Shown here one piece after another: positions 52,380 to 63,059 of a stretch of DNA of 64,000 nt. The notes below the pieces were generated by a model. The model saw nothing but the letters and a program-made list of their open reading frames with translations, ran no database searches and was not told the origin of the DNA. Source of the DNA: Pedobacter nyackensis (GTDB taxonomy: Bacteria > Bacteroidota > Bacteroidia > Sphingobacteriales > Sphingobacteriaceae); the NCBI RefSeq assembly GCF_900176505.1, contig NZ_FWYB01000002.1:707237-771236 (forward strand), read 5' to 3'. A program made the position numbers and the translations under genes. Every line of letters begins with the position of its first letter. Positions within the stretch are counted from its first letter, which is position 1.

Positions 52380-53072
52380 CTATTTAGCTCTTCCAAATAG
52401 AATAGAGGCATAGTAGAATAGGTTTGCCAGGGCACCTAATGCAGCAACTACATAAGTCATGGCTGCCCACCAAAGCGCATCCTTTGCTTGTGTGTGTTCT
52501 TCCGTAGTATACAATACTTCTTTATTATTTTTTAGCCATGCTAAAGCTCTTTTGCTGGCATCAAACTCTACAGGTAGGGTAATGATACTAAAAATAGTAA
52601 TTAAGCTTAATCCAAGCACCCCTATACCCAATAAGAACGGATTAAAAGTAAAAGCAACGAGTAAAACACCAATAATCAATATCCATTGCAATAAGTTAGA
52701 GGTAATACTCACTACCGGAACCATATTCGTACGCAATTGCAACCAATGATAAGCTCTTGCATGCTGTACTGCATGTCCACATTCATGCGCAGCTACGGCA
52801 GCAGCTGCAACACTCCGTCCATAGTATACATCTGTACTTAAATTAACCGTTTTATTTTCAGGATTATAATGATCAGATAAAGCTTTATCTGTACTTACAA
52901 CCTTCACGTCAAATATTCCATTATCATGCAACATCTTCTCTGCCACCTCACTTCCCGAAAAACCTGAATTTAACTGCATTTCGGCATATTTTGAAAATCT
53001 GTTTCTGAATCTCCACTGCACGAACATGCTAACCACCAGTATCGGAATAATCAAACCTAAATACGTTCCCAT
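52380..53072 (-). CDS. Zinc metallopeptidase, YugP-like
   Basis: A 230-residue membrane peptidase (PF04298). An N-terminal helix at 3-15 is followed by the soluble NPENKTVNLSTDVYYGRSVAA region, the zinc motif AHECGHAVQHA (HExxH near residue 92) and two to three further helices, with a third-ligand Glu in LPVEFDASKRAL. Convergent with apaG, two bases apart. Substrates unknown. Confidence 0.88.
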   Translation of the reverse strand: MGTYLGLIIPILVVSMFVQWRFRNRFSKYAEMQLNSGFSGSEVAEKMLHDNGIFDVKVVSTDKALSDHYNPENKTVNLSTDVYYGRSVAAAAVAAHECGHAVQHARAYHWLQLRTNMVPVVSITSNLLQWILIIGVLLVAFTFNPFLLGIGVLGLSLITIFSIITLPVEFDASKRALAWLKNNKEVLYTTEEHTQAKDALWWAAMTYVVAALGALANLFYYASILFGRAK

Positions 53073-53313
53073 TTTATATCATGACTGTTTCCGCATAGTA
53101 TTGAACAAAAAACGTTCCTATTTTATTTAAAACCAGTTTTAAATCGTTTTTAAGCAGATAATTAGCTTTTATTTACCAATTGAGGACTGTATTTAATTAT
53201 TAATAAAAAATTAGCCTAACTACTCAAGTGTAGTTATTCAAATAAAATTAGTAGCAAATAATCAACATTTGATATTTACATAGATTTTAATCACTTTTGA
53301 TAAAAATATTAGC

Positions 53314-54630
53314 ATGGAAGCATTTTTAATCCCAATAATGATCATAATATTAGTACTACTGGTGGTGCTTTTTTTTAAAAAGCCAGCCAATAGTAACCAG
53401 CATCTGGCCTTACTCGAACTAAAGGAGCAGGAACATCAAAAAGCTTTAAACTGGCTCAGGGAGGAAAAGCAAAAACTGGATGATGAATTGAATGACCTTC
53501 GCTCAATTTTTATGGTAGAACGCGGTAAAGTGATCAAAGCAGAGCAAAACTTATTGGCCCAGCAACAAATGCAGGCTGAACAGGAAAAATATATTGCCGA
53601 ACTGCAGCAACGTTTTAAACTGGAATTTGAAAATATAGCCAATAAAGTACTGGATGAAAAAACAGAGAAGTTTACAGCGCAAAATCGCGCAAACCTGGAT
53701 GTGATTTTAAATCCACTAAAAGAAAATATCAAAGCATTCGAAGATAAAGTAGATAAAGTTTACAAGGCAGAATCTGATGAGCGGAATATACTAAAAGGAG
53801 TAATTTCCCAACTGATGGATCAAAGCAAGCAAATACAGGAAGATGCGAATAATCTCACCAAAGCACTTAAAGGCGATAATAAGAAGCAAGGAAACTGGGG
53901 AGAAGTAATTCTGGAGCGAGTTTTAGAACGCTCCGGTTTAATCAAGGATAGAGAGTACCGGATACAAACCAGTTTAAGCTCATTTGAGGGGGCCAGGATG
54001 CAACCGGATGTAATTATCGACCTTCCGGACGATAAACATATTGTAATCGATTCTAAGGTCTCTTTATTAGCTTATGAACGAGTAGTTACTGCGGATACTG
54101 ATGAGCAAAGAGAAATAGAGCTTAAACAGCATTTGATTTCCATCAAATCACACATTCAGGGTTTATCTGCTAAAAACTATCAGGAACTTTATCAAATCAA
54201 TTCGCCAGACTTTGTATTGCTATTTATTCCAATAGAATCCTCTTTTGGAATAGCAGTACAAAAAGACGCCGAACTATTTAATTATGCCTGGGATAAAAGG
54301 GTAGTTATTGTTAGTCCTTCAACCCTACTGGCAACCTTACGTACCATCGCCAGCATTTGGAAGCAGGAAAGACAGAACAGAAACGTATTGGAAATTGCCC
54401 GTTTAAGTGGCAATATGTATGATAAATTTGTTGGGTTCTTAGCGGATATGGAAGGTATAGGTCGAAATTTAAAGCTAACGCAAGATACTTATGATAAAGC
54501 ACTTAACAAGTTATCCACAGGTTCAGGAAACCTTTCAAACACCTCGGAGAAGATCAAAAAATTAGGTGCCAAAGCAACAAAGCAGATTGACACCAAATTT
54601 TTAGATCATGATGATATTTTGGCAAACTAG
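53314..54630 (+). CDS. rmuC: DNA recombination protein RmuC homologue
   Basis: A 438-residue protein: N-terminal membrane helix (residues 3-22), a long coiled coil to about 190, then the conserved nuclease-like fold with KKQGNWGEVILERVLERSGL, MQPDVIIDLPDDKHIVIDSKVSL and NSPDFVLLFIPIESSF. RmuC limits recombination at inverted repeats. A weak palindrome (TAACTAC, 6 bases, GTAGTTA) lies upstream at 53217-53236. Confidence 0.92.
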   Translation: MEAFLIPIMIIILVLLVVLFFKKPANSNQHLALLELKEQEHQKALNWLREEKQKLDDELNDLRSIFMVERGKVIKAEQNLLAQQQMQAEQEKYIAELQQRFKLEFENIANKVLDEKTEKFTAQNRANLDVILNPLKENIKAFEDKVDKVYKAESDERNILKGVISQLMDQSKQIQEDANNLTKALKGDNKKQGNWGEVILERVLERSGLIKDREYRIQTSLSSFEGARMQPDVIIDLPDDKHIVIDSKVSLLAYERVVTADTDEQREIELKQHLISIKSHIQGLSAKNYQELYQINSPDFVLLFIPIESSFGIAVQKDAELFNYAWDKRVVIVSPSTLLATLRTIASIWKQERQNRNVLEIARLSGNMYDKFVGFLADMEGIGRNLKLTQDTYDKALNKLSTGSGNLSNTSEKIKKLGAKATKQIDTKFLDHDDILAN

Positions 54631-55667
54631 CCTTTAAAAGCATTCCAGCCCTGTGCTTTCAATTCATGCACCACATTAGATTTGGAAATCATATTACATC
54701 CTGAGTTTTTCTCAGTGATGTGACCGATGATGCTAATGTCTACATCGTGTTTTAATTTCTCGTAATCAGCTTGTTTAATGGTAAATAGCAATTCATAATC
54801 TTCACCACCGTTTAAAGCACAAATCGTTGGATCAAGACCTAATTCTCTTGCAGTTTGATAGGTCATAGGATCGATAGGGAACTTTTCCTCGTACAAAGTA
54901 ACCCCTTTATCAGATTGTCCGCAGATGTGTAAAATTTCTGAAGCCAGACCGTCCGAAACATCTATCATAGAAGTAGGGATAATATCCATCTGAGCCAGTA
55001 AATCAACAATATCTCTTCTGCCTTCAGGCTTCAACTGACGCTCAATGATGTAATCCTTTCCTTCAAGATCAGGCTGAATATTAGGGTTTTCCAAAAATAT
55101 CTGCTTTTCTCTTTCCAGGATTTGTAAACCTACATAAGCACCACCTAAATCACCAGAAACACAAACTAAATCACCTTCTTGCGCACCATTTCTGTAACAA
55201 ACAGTGCCCTTTTCTGCATGACCAATACTGGTTACACTGATCACTAAACCTTGTTTACTGGACGACGTATCGCCACCAATCAAATCAATATTAAACTTAT
55301 CGCAAGCAAGCTGTATACCTTTATAGATTTCTTCTACAGCTTCAAGCGGAAATTTGCTCGATAACCCTATAGAAACCGTAATCTGCGTTGGCGTACCATT
55401 CATCGCATAAATATCGCTCAAGTTAACCTGCACCGCTTTGTAACCCAGGTGCATCATCGGTACATATGCCAAATCAAAATGAATACCTTCAAGCAATAAA
55501 TCCGTAGAAATCAGGACTTCCTTGTTTTCAAAATTCAATACTGCAGCATCATCACCGATTCCCTTAATACTACTCTCATGCTGTACCTTAAAATTATCTG
55601 TCAGGTGCTTAATCAGTCCGAATTCACCCAATTCAGCGATATCCGTACGGTCTTTATTTTCAAACAT
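54627..55667 (-). CDS. thiL: Thiamine-monophosphate kinase
   Basis: A 346-residue PurM/ThiL-fold kinase that makes thiamine pyrophosphate. Motifs: GIGDDAAVLNF, STDLLLEGIHFDL, NLSDIYAMNG, LIGGDTSSS and SMIDVSDGLASEI, plus ALNGGEDYELLFT. Convergent with rmuC (4-base overlap) and upstream of no other thiamine gene here. It lies 44 bases downstream of nadA on the same strand. Confidence 0.94.
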   Translation of the reverse strand: MFENKDRTDIAELGEFGLIKHLTDNFKVQHESSIKGIGDDAAVLNFENKEVLISTDLLLEGIHFDLAYVPMMHLGYKAVQVNLSDIYAMNGTPTQITVSIGLSSKFPLEAVEEIYKGIQLACDKFNIDLIGGDTSSSKQGLVISVTSIGHAEKGTVCYRNGAQEGDLVCVSGDLGGAYVGLQILEREKQIFLENPNIQPDLEGKDYIIERQLKPEGRRDIVDLLAQMDIIPTSMIDVSDGLASEILHICGQSDKGVTLYEEKFPIDPMTYQTARELGLDPTICALNGGEDYELLFTIKQADYEKLKHDVDISIIGHITEKNSGCNMISKSNVVHELKAQGWNAFKG

Positions 55668-55711
55668 TATCTTATTCTTTTACAGTTAATTAACATAGTT
55701 ACTAACATTCA

Positions 55712-56704
55712 CTATAGTCCTAATTTTGCTGAAATTTCCAGCATTCTTTCTATTGGTTTTCTGGCGGCTACAATAATATCAGCAGGCACAGAAACTTCCG
55801 GCAAACCATTTTTTAAGCACAAATATAATTTCTCAAGTGTGTTTCTTTTCATGTATGGGCAGTCATTACAGGCACAATTGTTATTTGGAGGTGCCGGAAT
55901 GAAAGTTTTGAGTGGATTAGCTTTCTCCATTTGGTGAATGATTCCACTTTCTGTTGCTACAATGAATTCTCGTGCGTCGTTATTGATGGTATATTTCAAT
56001 AATCCAGTAGTTGAACCAATATAATCAGCCATTTTTAACACCGCTTCCTCACATTCAGGGTGCGCAATGAACTTTGCATTCGGATGGCGCTCCTTTAATT
56101 TTGTAATTTTTTCTCTGGAAAATATCTCATGGACCATACAGGCACCATTCCACAGAACTAACTCTCTACCAGTCTTTTTAGCTACCCATGCACCTAAATT
56201 CTTGTCCGGGCCAAATATAATTTTTTGATCTTTCGGCAAGCTTTCTACAATTTGTACCGCATTTGTTGAGGTACAAACGATATCACTCATTGCCTTTAAT
56301 TCGGCCGTACAGTTCACATACGTGATCACGAGGTGATCTGGATATTTTTCTTTAAATTTTTTGAATAAGTGCGGTGGGCAGCTATCTGCCAACGAACATC
56401 CTGCTTTTAAATCAGGTAACAATACCGTTTTTTCAGGAGAAAGAATTTTTGCTGTTTCGGCCATAAAATGAACTCCAGCGAATACAATTACATCAGCTTC
56501 CGTTTTAGCTGCTTCCTGAGAAAGACCTAAACTATCACCAATATAATCTGCAATATCCTGTATATCAGGTTCCTGATAATAGTGTGCAAGAATGATTGCA
56601 TTTTTTTCCTTTTTTAATTTTTCAATTTCTTCAAAGAGATCTAGTGTTGGATCAATATGTTCCTCAATATATCCTTTTCTGTTTAATTCGGCTAAGGTGT
56701 CCAT
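55712..56704 (-). CDS. nadA: Quinolinate synthase A
   Basis: A 330-residue Fe-S enzyme that condenses iminoaspartate with dihydroxyacetone phosphate in NAD synthesis. Cluster Cys residues are in YVNCTAEL, and near the C-terminus [24 protein letters not shown] and GDSLGLS are the other hallmarks. It is divergent from nadB across a 600-base AT-rich spacer, so the two steps of quinolinate synthesis are joined functionally but not in one operon. Confidence 0.95.
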   Translation of the reverse strand: MDTLAELNRKGYIEEHIDPTLDLFEEIEKLKKEKNAIILAHYYQEPDIQDIADYIGDSLGLSQEAAKTEADVIVFAGVHFMAETAKILSPEKTVLLPDLKAGCSLADSCPPHLFKKFKEKYPDHLVITYVNCTAELKAMSDIVCTSTNAVQIVESLPKDQKIIFGPDKNLGAWVAKKTGRELVLWNGACMVHEIFSREKITKLKERHPNAKFIAHPECEEAVLKMADYIGSTTGLLKYTINNDAREFIVATESGIIHQMEKANPLKTFIPAPPNNNCACNDCPYMKRNTLEKLYLCLKNGLPEVSVPADIIVAARKPIERMLEISAKLGL

Positions 56705-57304
56705 TTTGTCTTGTTAAGTTATTCAGTTTTTCAATGCGTACTGCAAGTTTTAATATACTTATCAACGTTCCTGTTTTCATTTGAGTGATTTGAAAACTGT
56801 TTTTAAGATTTTGTAAAGGTACGCAGTTTCAACAGTTCAATAAATTATAATTATTTTAATATAAATAGATTTCTATTGTTTATTAGTGTGTTGATAACGT
56901 TTATAAATATGTTTTTTTTGTTCTGTTATTTGAGTTATTAATAATTTACTAACATTTATATGACATTTTTATTCAAAATATCGGCTGATTTCCAGCGAGA
57001 TATTTTTTGGACCATATTTTTATCAATAGGAATATGTTTATTGTTAGTTGTTGTTCAAAAAGTGGATAAACTCCTTGACTATGCTTAAAAATAACTCAAA
57101 ATATTGTGGCAAATTCCCTTTTTAGCTTAGCTTTAAACATTCAAAAATATTTGTTCTGTTTATATAGACATGTAATTCACATTAATATCAACGTTGTTAA
57201 CAATTGCGGGAAAATTGTGTATTTCTGAGGAATTTTTTCCAAAGCAGAACAGTTAATAGAGCTTATTTTGGCTTTATAATAAATTGAAAAACAATAGTAT
57301 ACGA
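56705..57304. other. AT-rich spacer with DnaA-box-like sites, candidate replication origin
   Basis: Six hundred bases without a gene between divergent nadA and nadB. DnaA-box-like 9-mers: 56759-56767 TTATCAACG (+), 56889-56897 TTATCAACA (-), 57020-57028 TTATCAATA (+), 57061-57069 TTATCCACT (-, one base from TTATCCACA), 57185-57193 ATATCAACG (+). Very AT-rich stretches (about 56835-56880 and 56910-56965) could unwind. TTGTTAACAA at 57194-57203 is a further palindrome. No dnaA gene is nearby, which does not exclude oriC in this phylum. Confidence 0.5.
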
Positions 57305-58891
57305 ATGAGAAAAGTAGATTTTTTGGTTATAGGATCGGGTATTGCCGGTTTAAGCTTTGCATTAAAGGCAGCGAAGCACGGGAAGGTATTAATTGTTACA
57401 AAATCAAACGAAGATGAGTCTAATACTAAATATGCCCAGGGTGGCGTAGCTGTAGTGGTAGATAAAGATGATTCTTTTGAAAAACATATAGAAGATACGT
57501 TGATTGCGGGAGATGGGCTGTGTGACAAGAAGATAGTAGAAATTGTTGTAAAGGAAGGACCTCAGAGAATTCAGGAAATCATCGATTACGGGATCAATTT
57601 TGATAAGGATAGGTCTGGTGTATACGATCTGGCAAAGGAGGGAGGGCACTCTGAACATCGTGTTTTACATTATAAAGACGTTACAGGATATGAGATTGAA
57701 AGTGTCTTATTAAAACAAATTCATCAGAATAAAAACATAGAGATATTAACACATTACTTCTGTTTGGAGTTAATTACTCAGCATCATTTAGGTGAGCATG
57801 TGGATAAAAGTTCCGAAGATATCAACTGTTATGGTATATATGCCTTTAATACAGAGCTTAACGATGTGGAAAAGATCTTAGCTAGTGTGACTATCATGGC
57901 CTCTGGTGGAGCCGGACATGTTTATTCCAGCACAACTAATCCTGTAATTGCTACAGGTGATGGTATGGCGATGGTTTATCGTGCTAAAGGTAAAGTGAGG
58001 AATATGGAGTTTATTCAGTTCCATCCAACCGCTTTATATAACCCTGGAGAGTATCCTGCATTTCTGATTTCCGAAGCTGTTCGTGGTTTTGGTGGTGTGT
58101 TGCGCAGGAAAAATGGCGATGAATTTATGTATGAATATGATAAACGTGGTTCATTGGCACCACGTGATATTGTAGCTCGTGCTATTGATGCAGAGATGAA
58201 AAAATCAGGCGAAGATTTTGTTTATCTGGATATAAGAAACCGTAAGAAATCTGATATTTTAGCACATTTTCCTAATATATATGCCAAATGTTTATCCATA
58301 GGTATTGATATGACTAAGGATCTTATACCGGTTACACCCGCTGCGCATTATATGTGCGGTGGGATTATGGTAGATGAATATGGCAGGTCGTCTATTAAAA
58401 ATTTATATGCATGTGGAGAATGTTCCTCAACTGGCCTTCACGGTGCCAATAGACTAGCTTCTAACTCTTTATTGGAGGCGCCTGTATTTGCGCATAGGAT
58501 ATATGAAGATGCGATTAAAGTGTTTAAGAATAATGTGATTCCAGAGCATATTCCTGATTGGAATGCATTTGGTGTTACACAATCAAATGAAGATATTCTG
58601 GTTACACATAACCTTCGTGAAACACAGAAATTAATGAGTGATTATGTAGGTATTGTTCGTTCTGATTTTAGACTTGAGCGTGCTTTAAGACGTTTATTTT
58701 TACTTCATGAAGAGACAGAAGAGTTTTATAAAGCAAATAAAGTGTCTGTAAAACTATGTGAATTAAGGAATATTATTCAGGTGGCTTTCTTAGTTATTAA
58801 AGCAGCAATGGTCCGCAAAGAGAGTAGAGGATTGCACTATACTACAGATTATCCTAATCATTCTGAGCAATTAACAGATACAATTTTTTAA
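57305..58891 (+). CDS. nadB: L-aspartate oxidase
   Basis: A 528-residue flavoprotein that oxidises aspartate to iminoaspartate, the substrate of NadA. The FAD site is IGSGIAGLSFA (9-19); the succinate-dehydrogenase-like fold shows YAQGGVAVV, EGGHSEHRVLHYKD, QFHPTALYNPG, RGSLAPRDIVARAI and HYMCGGIMVDEYGRSS. ATG at 57305 rather than TTG at 57284. Base use differs from genes to the left: the coding strand is strongly G over C. Confidence 0.95.
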   Translation: MRKVDFLVIGSGIAGLSFALKAAKHGKVLIVTKSNEDESNTKYAQGGVAVVVDKDDSFEKHIEDTLIAGDGLCDKKIVEIVVKEGPQRIQEIIDYGINFDKDRSGVYDLAKEGGHSEHRVLHYKDVTGYEIESVLLKQIHQNKNIEILTHYFCLELITQHHLGEHVDKSSEDINCYGIYAFNTELNDVEKILASVTIMASGGAGHVYSSTTNPVIATGDGMAMVYRAKGKVRNMEFIQFHPTALYNPGEYPAFLISEAVRGFGGVLRRKNGDEFMYEYDKRGSLAPRDIVARAIDAEMKKSGEDFVYLDIRNRKKSDILAHFPNIYAKCLSIGIDMTKDLIPVTPAAHYMCGGIMVDEYGRSSIKNLYACGECSSTGLHGANRLASNSLLEAPVFAHRIYEDAIKVFKNNVIPEHIPDWNAFGVTQSNEDILVTHNLRETQKLMSDYVGIVRSDFRLERALRRLFLLHEETEEFYKANKVSVKLCELRNIIQVAFLVIKAAMVRKESRGLHYTTDYPNHSEQLTDTIF

Positions 58892-58894
58892 GTT

Positions 58895-59404
58895 ATGCCA
58901 GTAATATTACCAGTTAAAGATAAAAACCCGGAATGGGGTAGTGATTGTTTTATAGCCCCAAATGCGACCATAGTTGGTGATGTTGTAATGGGGGATAGGT
59001 GTTCTGTGTGGTTTAATGCAGTAATAAGAGGTGATGTAAACAGCATTACGATTGGCAATGAGTCTAATATACAAGATGGTGCAGTGATCCATGCAACCTA
59101 TTTAAAAGCTTCTACTACAATAGGAAACAGAGTTTCTGTAGGGCACAATGCCATCGTTCATGGCTGCATACTTAAAGATAATATTTTGGTCGGAATGGGG
59201 GCCATTATCATGGATAATGCCCTTGTTGAGGAGTATTGTATTATCGCTGCCGGTGCTGTGGTATTGGAAAATACACACTGTGAAAGCGGCTATATTTATG
59301 CTGGTACACCCGCTAAAAAAATAAAGCCCATTACTGAAGAGCAACGGGCTTTATTGAATAAATTGCCGGATAATTACATCATGTATTCCGACTGGTTTAT
59401 GTAA
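58895..59404 (+). CDS. Gamma-class carbonic anhydrase-like hexapeptide protein
   Basis: A 169-residue left-handed beta-helix protein of the YrdA/gamma-CA type. The ligand histidines are in GAVIHA and VGHNAIVHG. Hexapeptide repeats run from residue 15 to 135, followed by a C-terminal helix. It could be a metal-dependent carbonic anhydrase or a carrier protein. Starts 3 bases after nadB and is surely co-transcribed. Confidence 0.88.
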   Translation: MPVILPVKDKNPEWGSDCFIAPNATIVGDVVMGDRCSVWFNAVIRGDVNSITIGNESNIQDGAVIHATYLKASTTIGNRVSVGHNAIVHGCILKDNILVGMGAIIMDNALVEEYCIIAAGAVVLENTHCESGYIYAGTPAKKIKPITEEQRALLNKLPDNYIMYSDWFM

Positions 59405-61033
59405 TTATTCCTTTGGAATAGTTACCGTCTCATTGCGTTCCCAGTTGGCTCTTATTGAAAGCTCTTTGGGTTCATTCCATATTTTTTCGGGCTGCTGGCC
59501 TAGTTTAACACTGCCAGTATCCCATTTACCATTTTTATTGGTATCGTAACTGATCCTTAACCAGTATTTTCCTGCTCTGTAATTGGCAAATTTTACCGTT
59601 GTATCTCTGGTTATTACCAGGGTATTTACTACACCTTTATTGCCATCCAATACCTCAAGTATATAACTTTTGTTAAGTTCAGGTGGAACAATTTTTACGA
59701 TCAAAGTACCATAATCATCCTTGTTAGCCAATTCGAATGTTTTGATAAATTCTTTGTTTTTGCTATTAAAAATACCTGTTACAGCACCTGCCTGAAACTT
59801 AATTTCATATGTTTTTTTAGGTCTCCATGGGTACCTGAAATAATAGGATAGGAGGTCGGTACTGTCTTTAACAAAAGTAAACCCTGTGCGGGCTACGGAG
59901 TCTTCCAATAAACTGATCTTTGTCAGATCAGTACTTTCTATGGGGAAATTAAAGGTTAATTTAAGCGGCTTATTTGGGTTTAACATGCGATTATCTATGT
60001 TATCTGATTCGCTTATTACCCTGGTATAAGTTTCCTTTTTACCCCTTGTAAAAGTCACGCTTTGTAGTAGTTTTCCAGCTTCTTTTATGGCAATCTTAGT
60101 AGAATCAAAACTCAAATCTTTAAGCCATATCCTTAATGAGTCGTTGTTTTTACTAAATTTTATGATTTTTGTGGCATCCAACGCAGGAGGTTCTGTTACC
60201 GTAACTTCTGGTTTTTGCAGCTTCTGGTTAAAAGAAAAAGTAATGCTTCCATCTGTGTTTAAGCGTTTATCCAGTACTCTAAATGTGGTAGCATCCTCTT
60301 TAAAAATACTTAGATTAACGTTATCCATAACCTTATCTAAAACGATAGAATCCTTTAAAAAGCCTACTTCATCTGATGCTTGCTGATAAACTTTATCACC
60401 ATTTTTTTCCTTTAGTGCATAAATCTTATAAGTGTCTTTTCTTAAGTTATTTAGCGAATAATTACCACTGCTATCGGTAGTTGTAAATATAGAAGGTTTA
60501 CTTTTCCCAAAAATAGTATCTCTTTTTAAGGGAAGTATAAATACAAGTGCATCAAGCTCAGGCTCTCCCGTAACGGAATTGATTACTTTTCCTTTAATGC
60601 TTAATGAATCTAATTTTGGCCCTGTAGAGAAAACATAAGTAAAGTTTTTTACAACGTTTGATTCGTTTACGTCCGCTATCGCTTTACCAAAATTAAGGGT
60701 ATAGGTTGTATTTTTTTCCAGGGTATCCTGAATACTTACCTCTAGTCTTTTACCCTTAGTTTTAAGTAATGGAGCTTTTGCCATTTCAGGGGATACCGTA
60801 AATTCCTTAGATTCATTTTGAATTTTGAAGTATTCATCAAATTCAAGTACAATTTTTGTCGCAGTGAAATTTACACTTAAATTTTTGGGTGTTATCTTCA
60901 AAATCTTCGGCGGCTCGGTATCTTTTGGTCCTCCCTGAGGCTGTTGCATGCTTGCACAAGCATAAAATAGAATGCTTATGAAAAAAAGCGCTATAAAATT
61001 CCTGAAGTTTTCTATAATTCGTTTTTTAGCCAT
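59405..61033 (-). CDS. Lipoprotein with Big_5-type Ig-like domain
   Basis: A 542-residue lipoprotein: lipobox FYACAS with Cys near residue 26, followed by QQPQGGPKDTEPPKILK, the start typical of Big_5 Ig-like proteins of Bacteroidota. Residues 40-140 form the first Ig-like domain (LSVNFTATKIVLEFDEYF). The centre (140-240) is a carboxypeptidase-regulatory-like module, and further beta domains fill the rest. Function unknown; probably outer-membrane anchored. It ends adjacent to the carbonic anhydrase stop. Confidence 0.85.
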   Translation of the reverse strand: MAKKRIIENFRNFIALFFISILFYACASMQQPQGGPKDTEPPKILKITPKNLSVNFTATKIVLEFDEYFKIQNESKEFTVSPEMAKAPLLKTKGKRLEVSIQDTLEKNTTYTLNFGKAIADVNESNVVKNFTYVFSTGPKLDSLSIKGKVINSVTGEPELDALVFILPLKRDTIFGKSKPSIFTTTDSSGNYSLNNLRKDTYKIYALKEKNGDKVYQQASDEVGFLKDSIVLDKVMDNVNLSIFKEDATTFRVLDKRLNTDGSITFSFNQKLQKPEVTVTEPPALDATKIIKFSKNNDSLRIWLKDLSFDSTKIAIKEAGKLLQSVTFTRGKKETYTRVISESDNIDNRMLNPNKPLKLTFNFPIESTDLTKISLLEDSVARTGFTFVKDSTDLLSYYFRYPWRPKKTYEIKFQAGAVTGIFNSKNKEFIKTFELANKDDYGTLIVKIVPPELNKSYILEVLDGNKGVVNTLVITRDTTVKFANYRAGKYWLRISYDTNKNGKWDTGSVKLGQQPEKIWNEPKELSIRANWERNETVTIPKE

Positions 61034-61176
61034 TTATATGCGTTATATTTAATTTATATCTGTTTTTAACCAATATCATTACGAATTCTTAAAAGTGTCT
61101 TAAAACTCATCTAATGAGGTCAGTTTTTAATGTGTTTTTTTATTAGTTAATTATTTATAAATCAGTGATTTGTATC

Positions 61177-63039
61177 TTATTTGCTAATATGGACCATTAA
61201 AACTGATATATCAGATGGTGAAACACCAGAAATTCTTGATGCTTGTCCTAATGTACGTGGTTTTATCTTCAATAATTTCTCACGAGCCTCTTTTGATAAA
61301 GATACGAGTTGTGAATAATCGAAGTTAGGATTGATATCCTTATCTTCCATCTTCTGCATTTTGTTCACAATCTCCTGCTCTTTTTCAAAATAGCTTTCGT
61401 ACTTGATTTTGATTTCAGCTTGCTCGATAGTTTCCTTATCAAATTGATTTAGCATTTCATTAAAAGCAGGGCTAACTTTTCTTACATCGTTTATGCCAAT
61501 TTGTGGTCTGCCTAATAAGCTAACTATTTTTACATTTTGATTTAAAGCACTCGTTCCAAGTTCTTCAAGCATGGCATTTGCACTGCTCATTTCTATACCT
61601 TGTTTTTTAGCAAAAGCTACAATTGCATCGGAGTTTTCGACCTTCTTATTTACGATCTCCATACGCTCATCATTGATCAGTCCAAGTTTGTAGCCAATAG
61701 GAGAGAGTCTGATATCGGCATTATCCTGACGTAATAGTAAGCGATGTTCTGCTCTTGAAGTGAACATTCGATACGGCTCTTCGGTGCCTTTTGTTACCAG
61801 GTCATCTATCAAAACACCTATATAAGACTCAGATCTTTTCATGATTAACTCATGCTGGTCTGTTACCTTCTGGTGTGCATTGATTCCAGCTATAAAACCT
61901 TGACTAGCAGCCTCTTCGTATCCAGTTGTACCATTAATCTGGCCTGCAAAGAACAAATTGCTGATTAACTTGGTTTCGAGCGTTAAAGACAGCTGGGTAG
62001 GTGGAAAATAATCGTATTCTATCGCATATCCTGGTCTGAACATCTTTGCATTTTCGAAGCCTGGTATCTGTGTTAAAGCTCTGTATTGAACGTCTTCAGG
62101 TAGGGACGTAGAGAAGCCATTTACATAGATCTCACAAGTATTCCAGCCTTCTGGTTCAACGAATATCTGGTGCCTTTCGCGTTCAGCGAAGCGGTTTATT
62201 TTGTCTTCGATTGAAGGGCAGTACCTTGGTCCAAGTCCTTTAATACGACCAGTGAACATAGGTGATTTTTCAAATCCTTCTTTTAAGGTTTCGTGCACAT
62301 TGGCATTAGTATAGGTAATCCAGCAGCAACGTTGTTCTGTTGGAAGTGCTACATTCGTGTAAGAAAAGCGACCTGGATTTTCATCTCCCCATTGTTCTTC
62401 CATTACGCTATAATTTAGCGAGCGTCCATCAACACGGGGTGGGGTACCAGTTTTCATTCTACCGGCTTCAAAGCCTAGTTCTGTAAGTTGTTCTGTTAAC
62501 CCTGTTGCAGCTTTTTCACCTGTCCTTCCTCCGCCGAATTTCTTTTCACCGATATGGATAAGCCCGTTTAAAAAGGTACCATTGGTTAATACAACAGACT
62601 TGGCTTTTATCTCTACGCCGATAGAAGTTTTAACCCCTACCACTGTATTGTTTTTTATAATTAGGCTGCTTACCATATCTTGCCAGAAATCTACATTTGG
62701 TGTGCGCTCTAAAGCAAGACGCCATTCCTCTGCAAATCTCTTTCTGTCATTCTGTGCTCTTGGGCTCCACATGGCCGGACCTTTTGAAAGGTTAAGCATG
62801 CGGAATTGCAGGGTAGTCTTATCACTTATTATTCCTGAGTAGCCACCCATCGCATCTATTTCACGCACAATCTGACCTTTTGCAACACCGCCCATAGCTG
62901 GGTTGCAACTCATCTGTGCGATGGTTTCCATGTTCATTGTGATCAGTAGGACAGAGGACCCAAGGTTCGCTGCAGCGGCTGCAGCTTCACAACCTGCATG
63001 GCCTGCGCCTACGACGATTACATCATATTCTTTAAACAT
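61177..63039 (-). CDS. mnmG: tRNA uridine-5-carboxymethylaminomethyl enzyme MnmG
   Basis: A 620-residue FAD protein that with MnmE makes cmnm5U34 in tRNA. FAD motif [12 protein letters not shown] (9-20), [17 protein letters not shown], the [11 protein letters not shown] and [15 protein letters not shown] segments, and the C-terminal [14 protein letters not shown]. Standard length. Known in many bacteria to lie near the replication origin (gidA); here parS-like sites lie just upstream. Confidence 0.97.
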   Translation of the reverse strand: MFKEYDVIVVGAGHAGCEAAAAAANLGSSVLLITMNMETIAQMSCNPAMGGVAKGQIVREIDAMGGYSGIISDKTTLQFRMLNLSKGPAMWSPRAQNDRKRFAEEWRLALERTPNVDFWQDMVSSLIIKNNTVVGVKTSIGVEIKAKSVVLTNGTFLNGLIHIGEKKFGGGRTGEKAATGLTEQLTELGFEAGRMKTGTPPRVDGRSLNYSVMEEQWGDENPGRFSYTNVALPTEQRCCWITYTNANVHETLKEGFEKSPMFTGRIKGLGPRYCPSIEDKINRFAERERHQIFVEPEGWNTCEIYVNGFSTSLPEDVQYRALTQIPGFENAKMFRPGYAIEYDYFPPTQLSLTLETKLISNLFFAGQINGTTGYEEAASQGFIAGINAHQKVTDQHELIMKRSESYIGVLIDDLVTKGTEEPYRMFTSRAEHRLLLRQDNADIRLSPIGYKLGLINDERMEIVNKKVENSDAIVAFAKKQGIEMSSANAMLEELGTSALNQNVKIVSLLGRPQIGINDVRKVSPAFNEMLNQFDKETIEQAEIKIKYESYFEKEQEIVNKMQKMEDKDINPNFDYSQLVSLSKEAREKLLKIKPRTLGQASRISGVSPSDISVLMVHISK

Positions 63040-63059
63040 TTCGTCTTGTTATTAGTTAT

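Noticed and set aside
56705..57304. Small genes in the nadA-nadB spacer
   Set aside because: All frames are short and broken by stops, with no start followed by coding-like composition.
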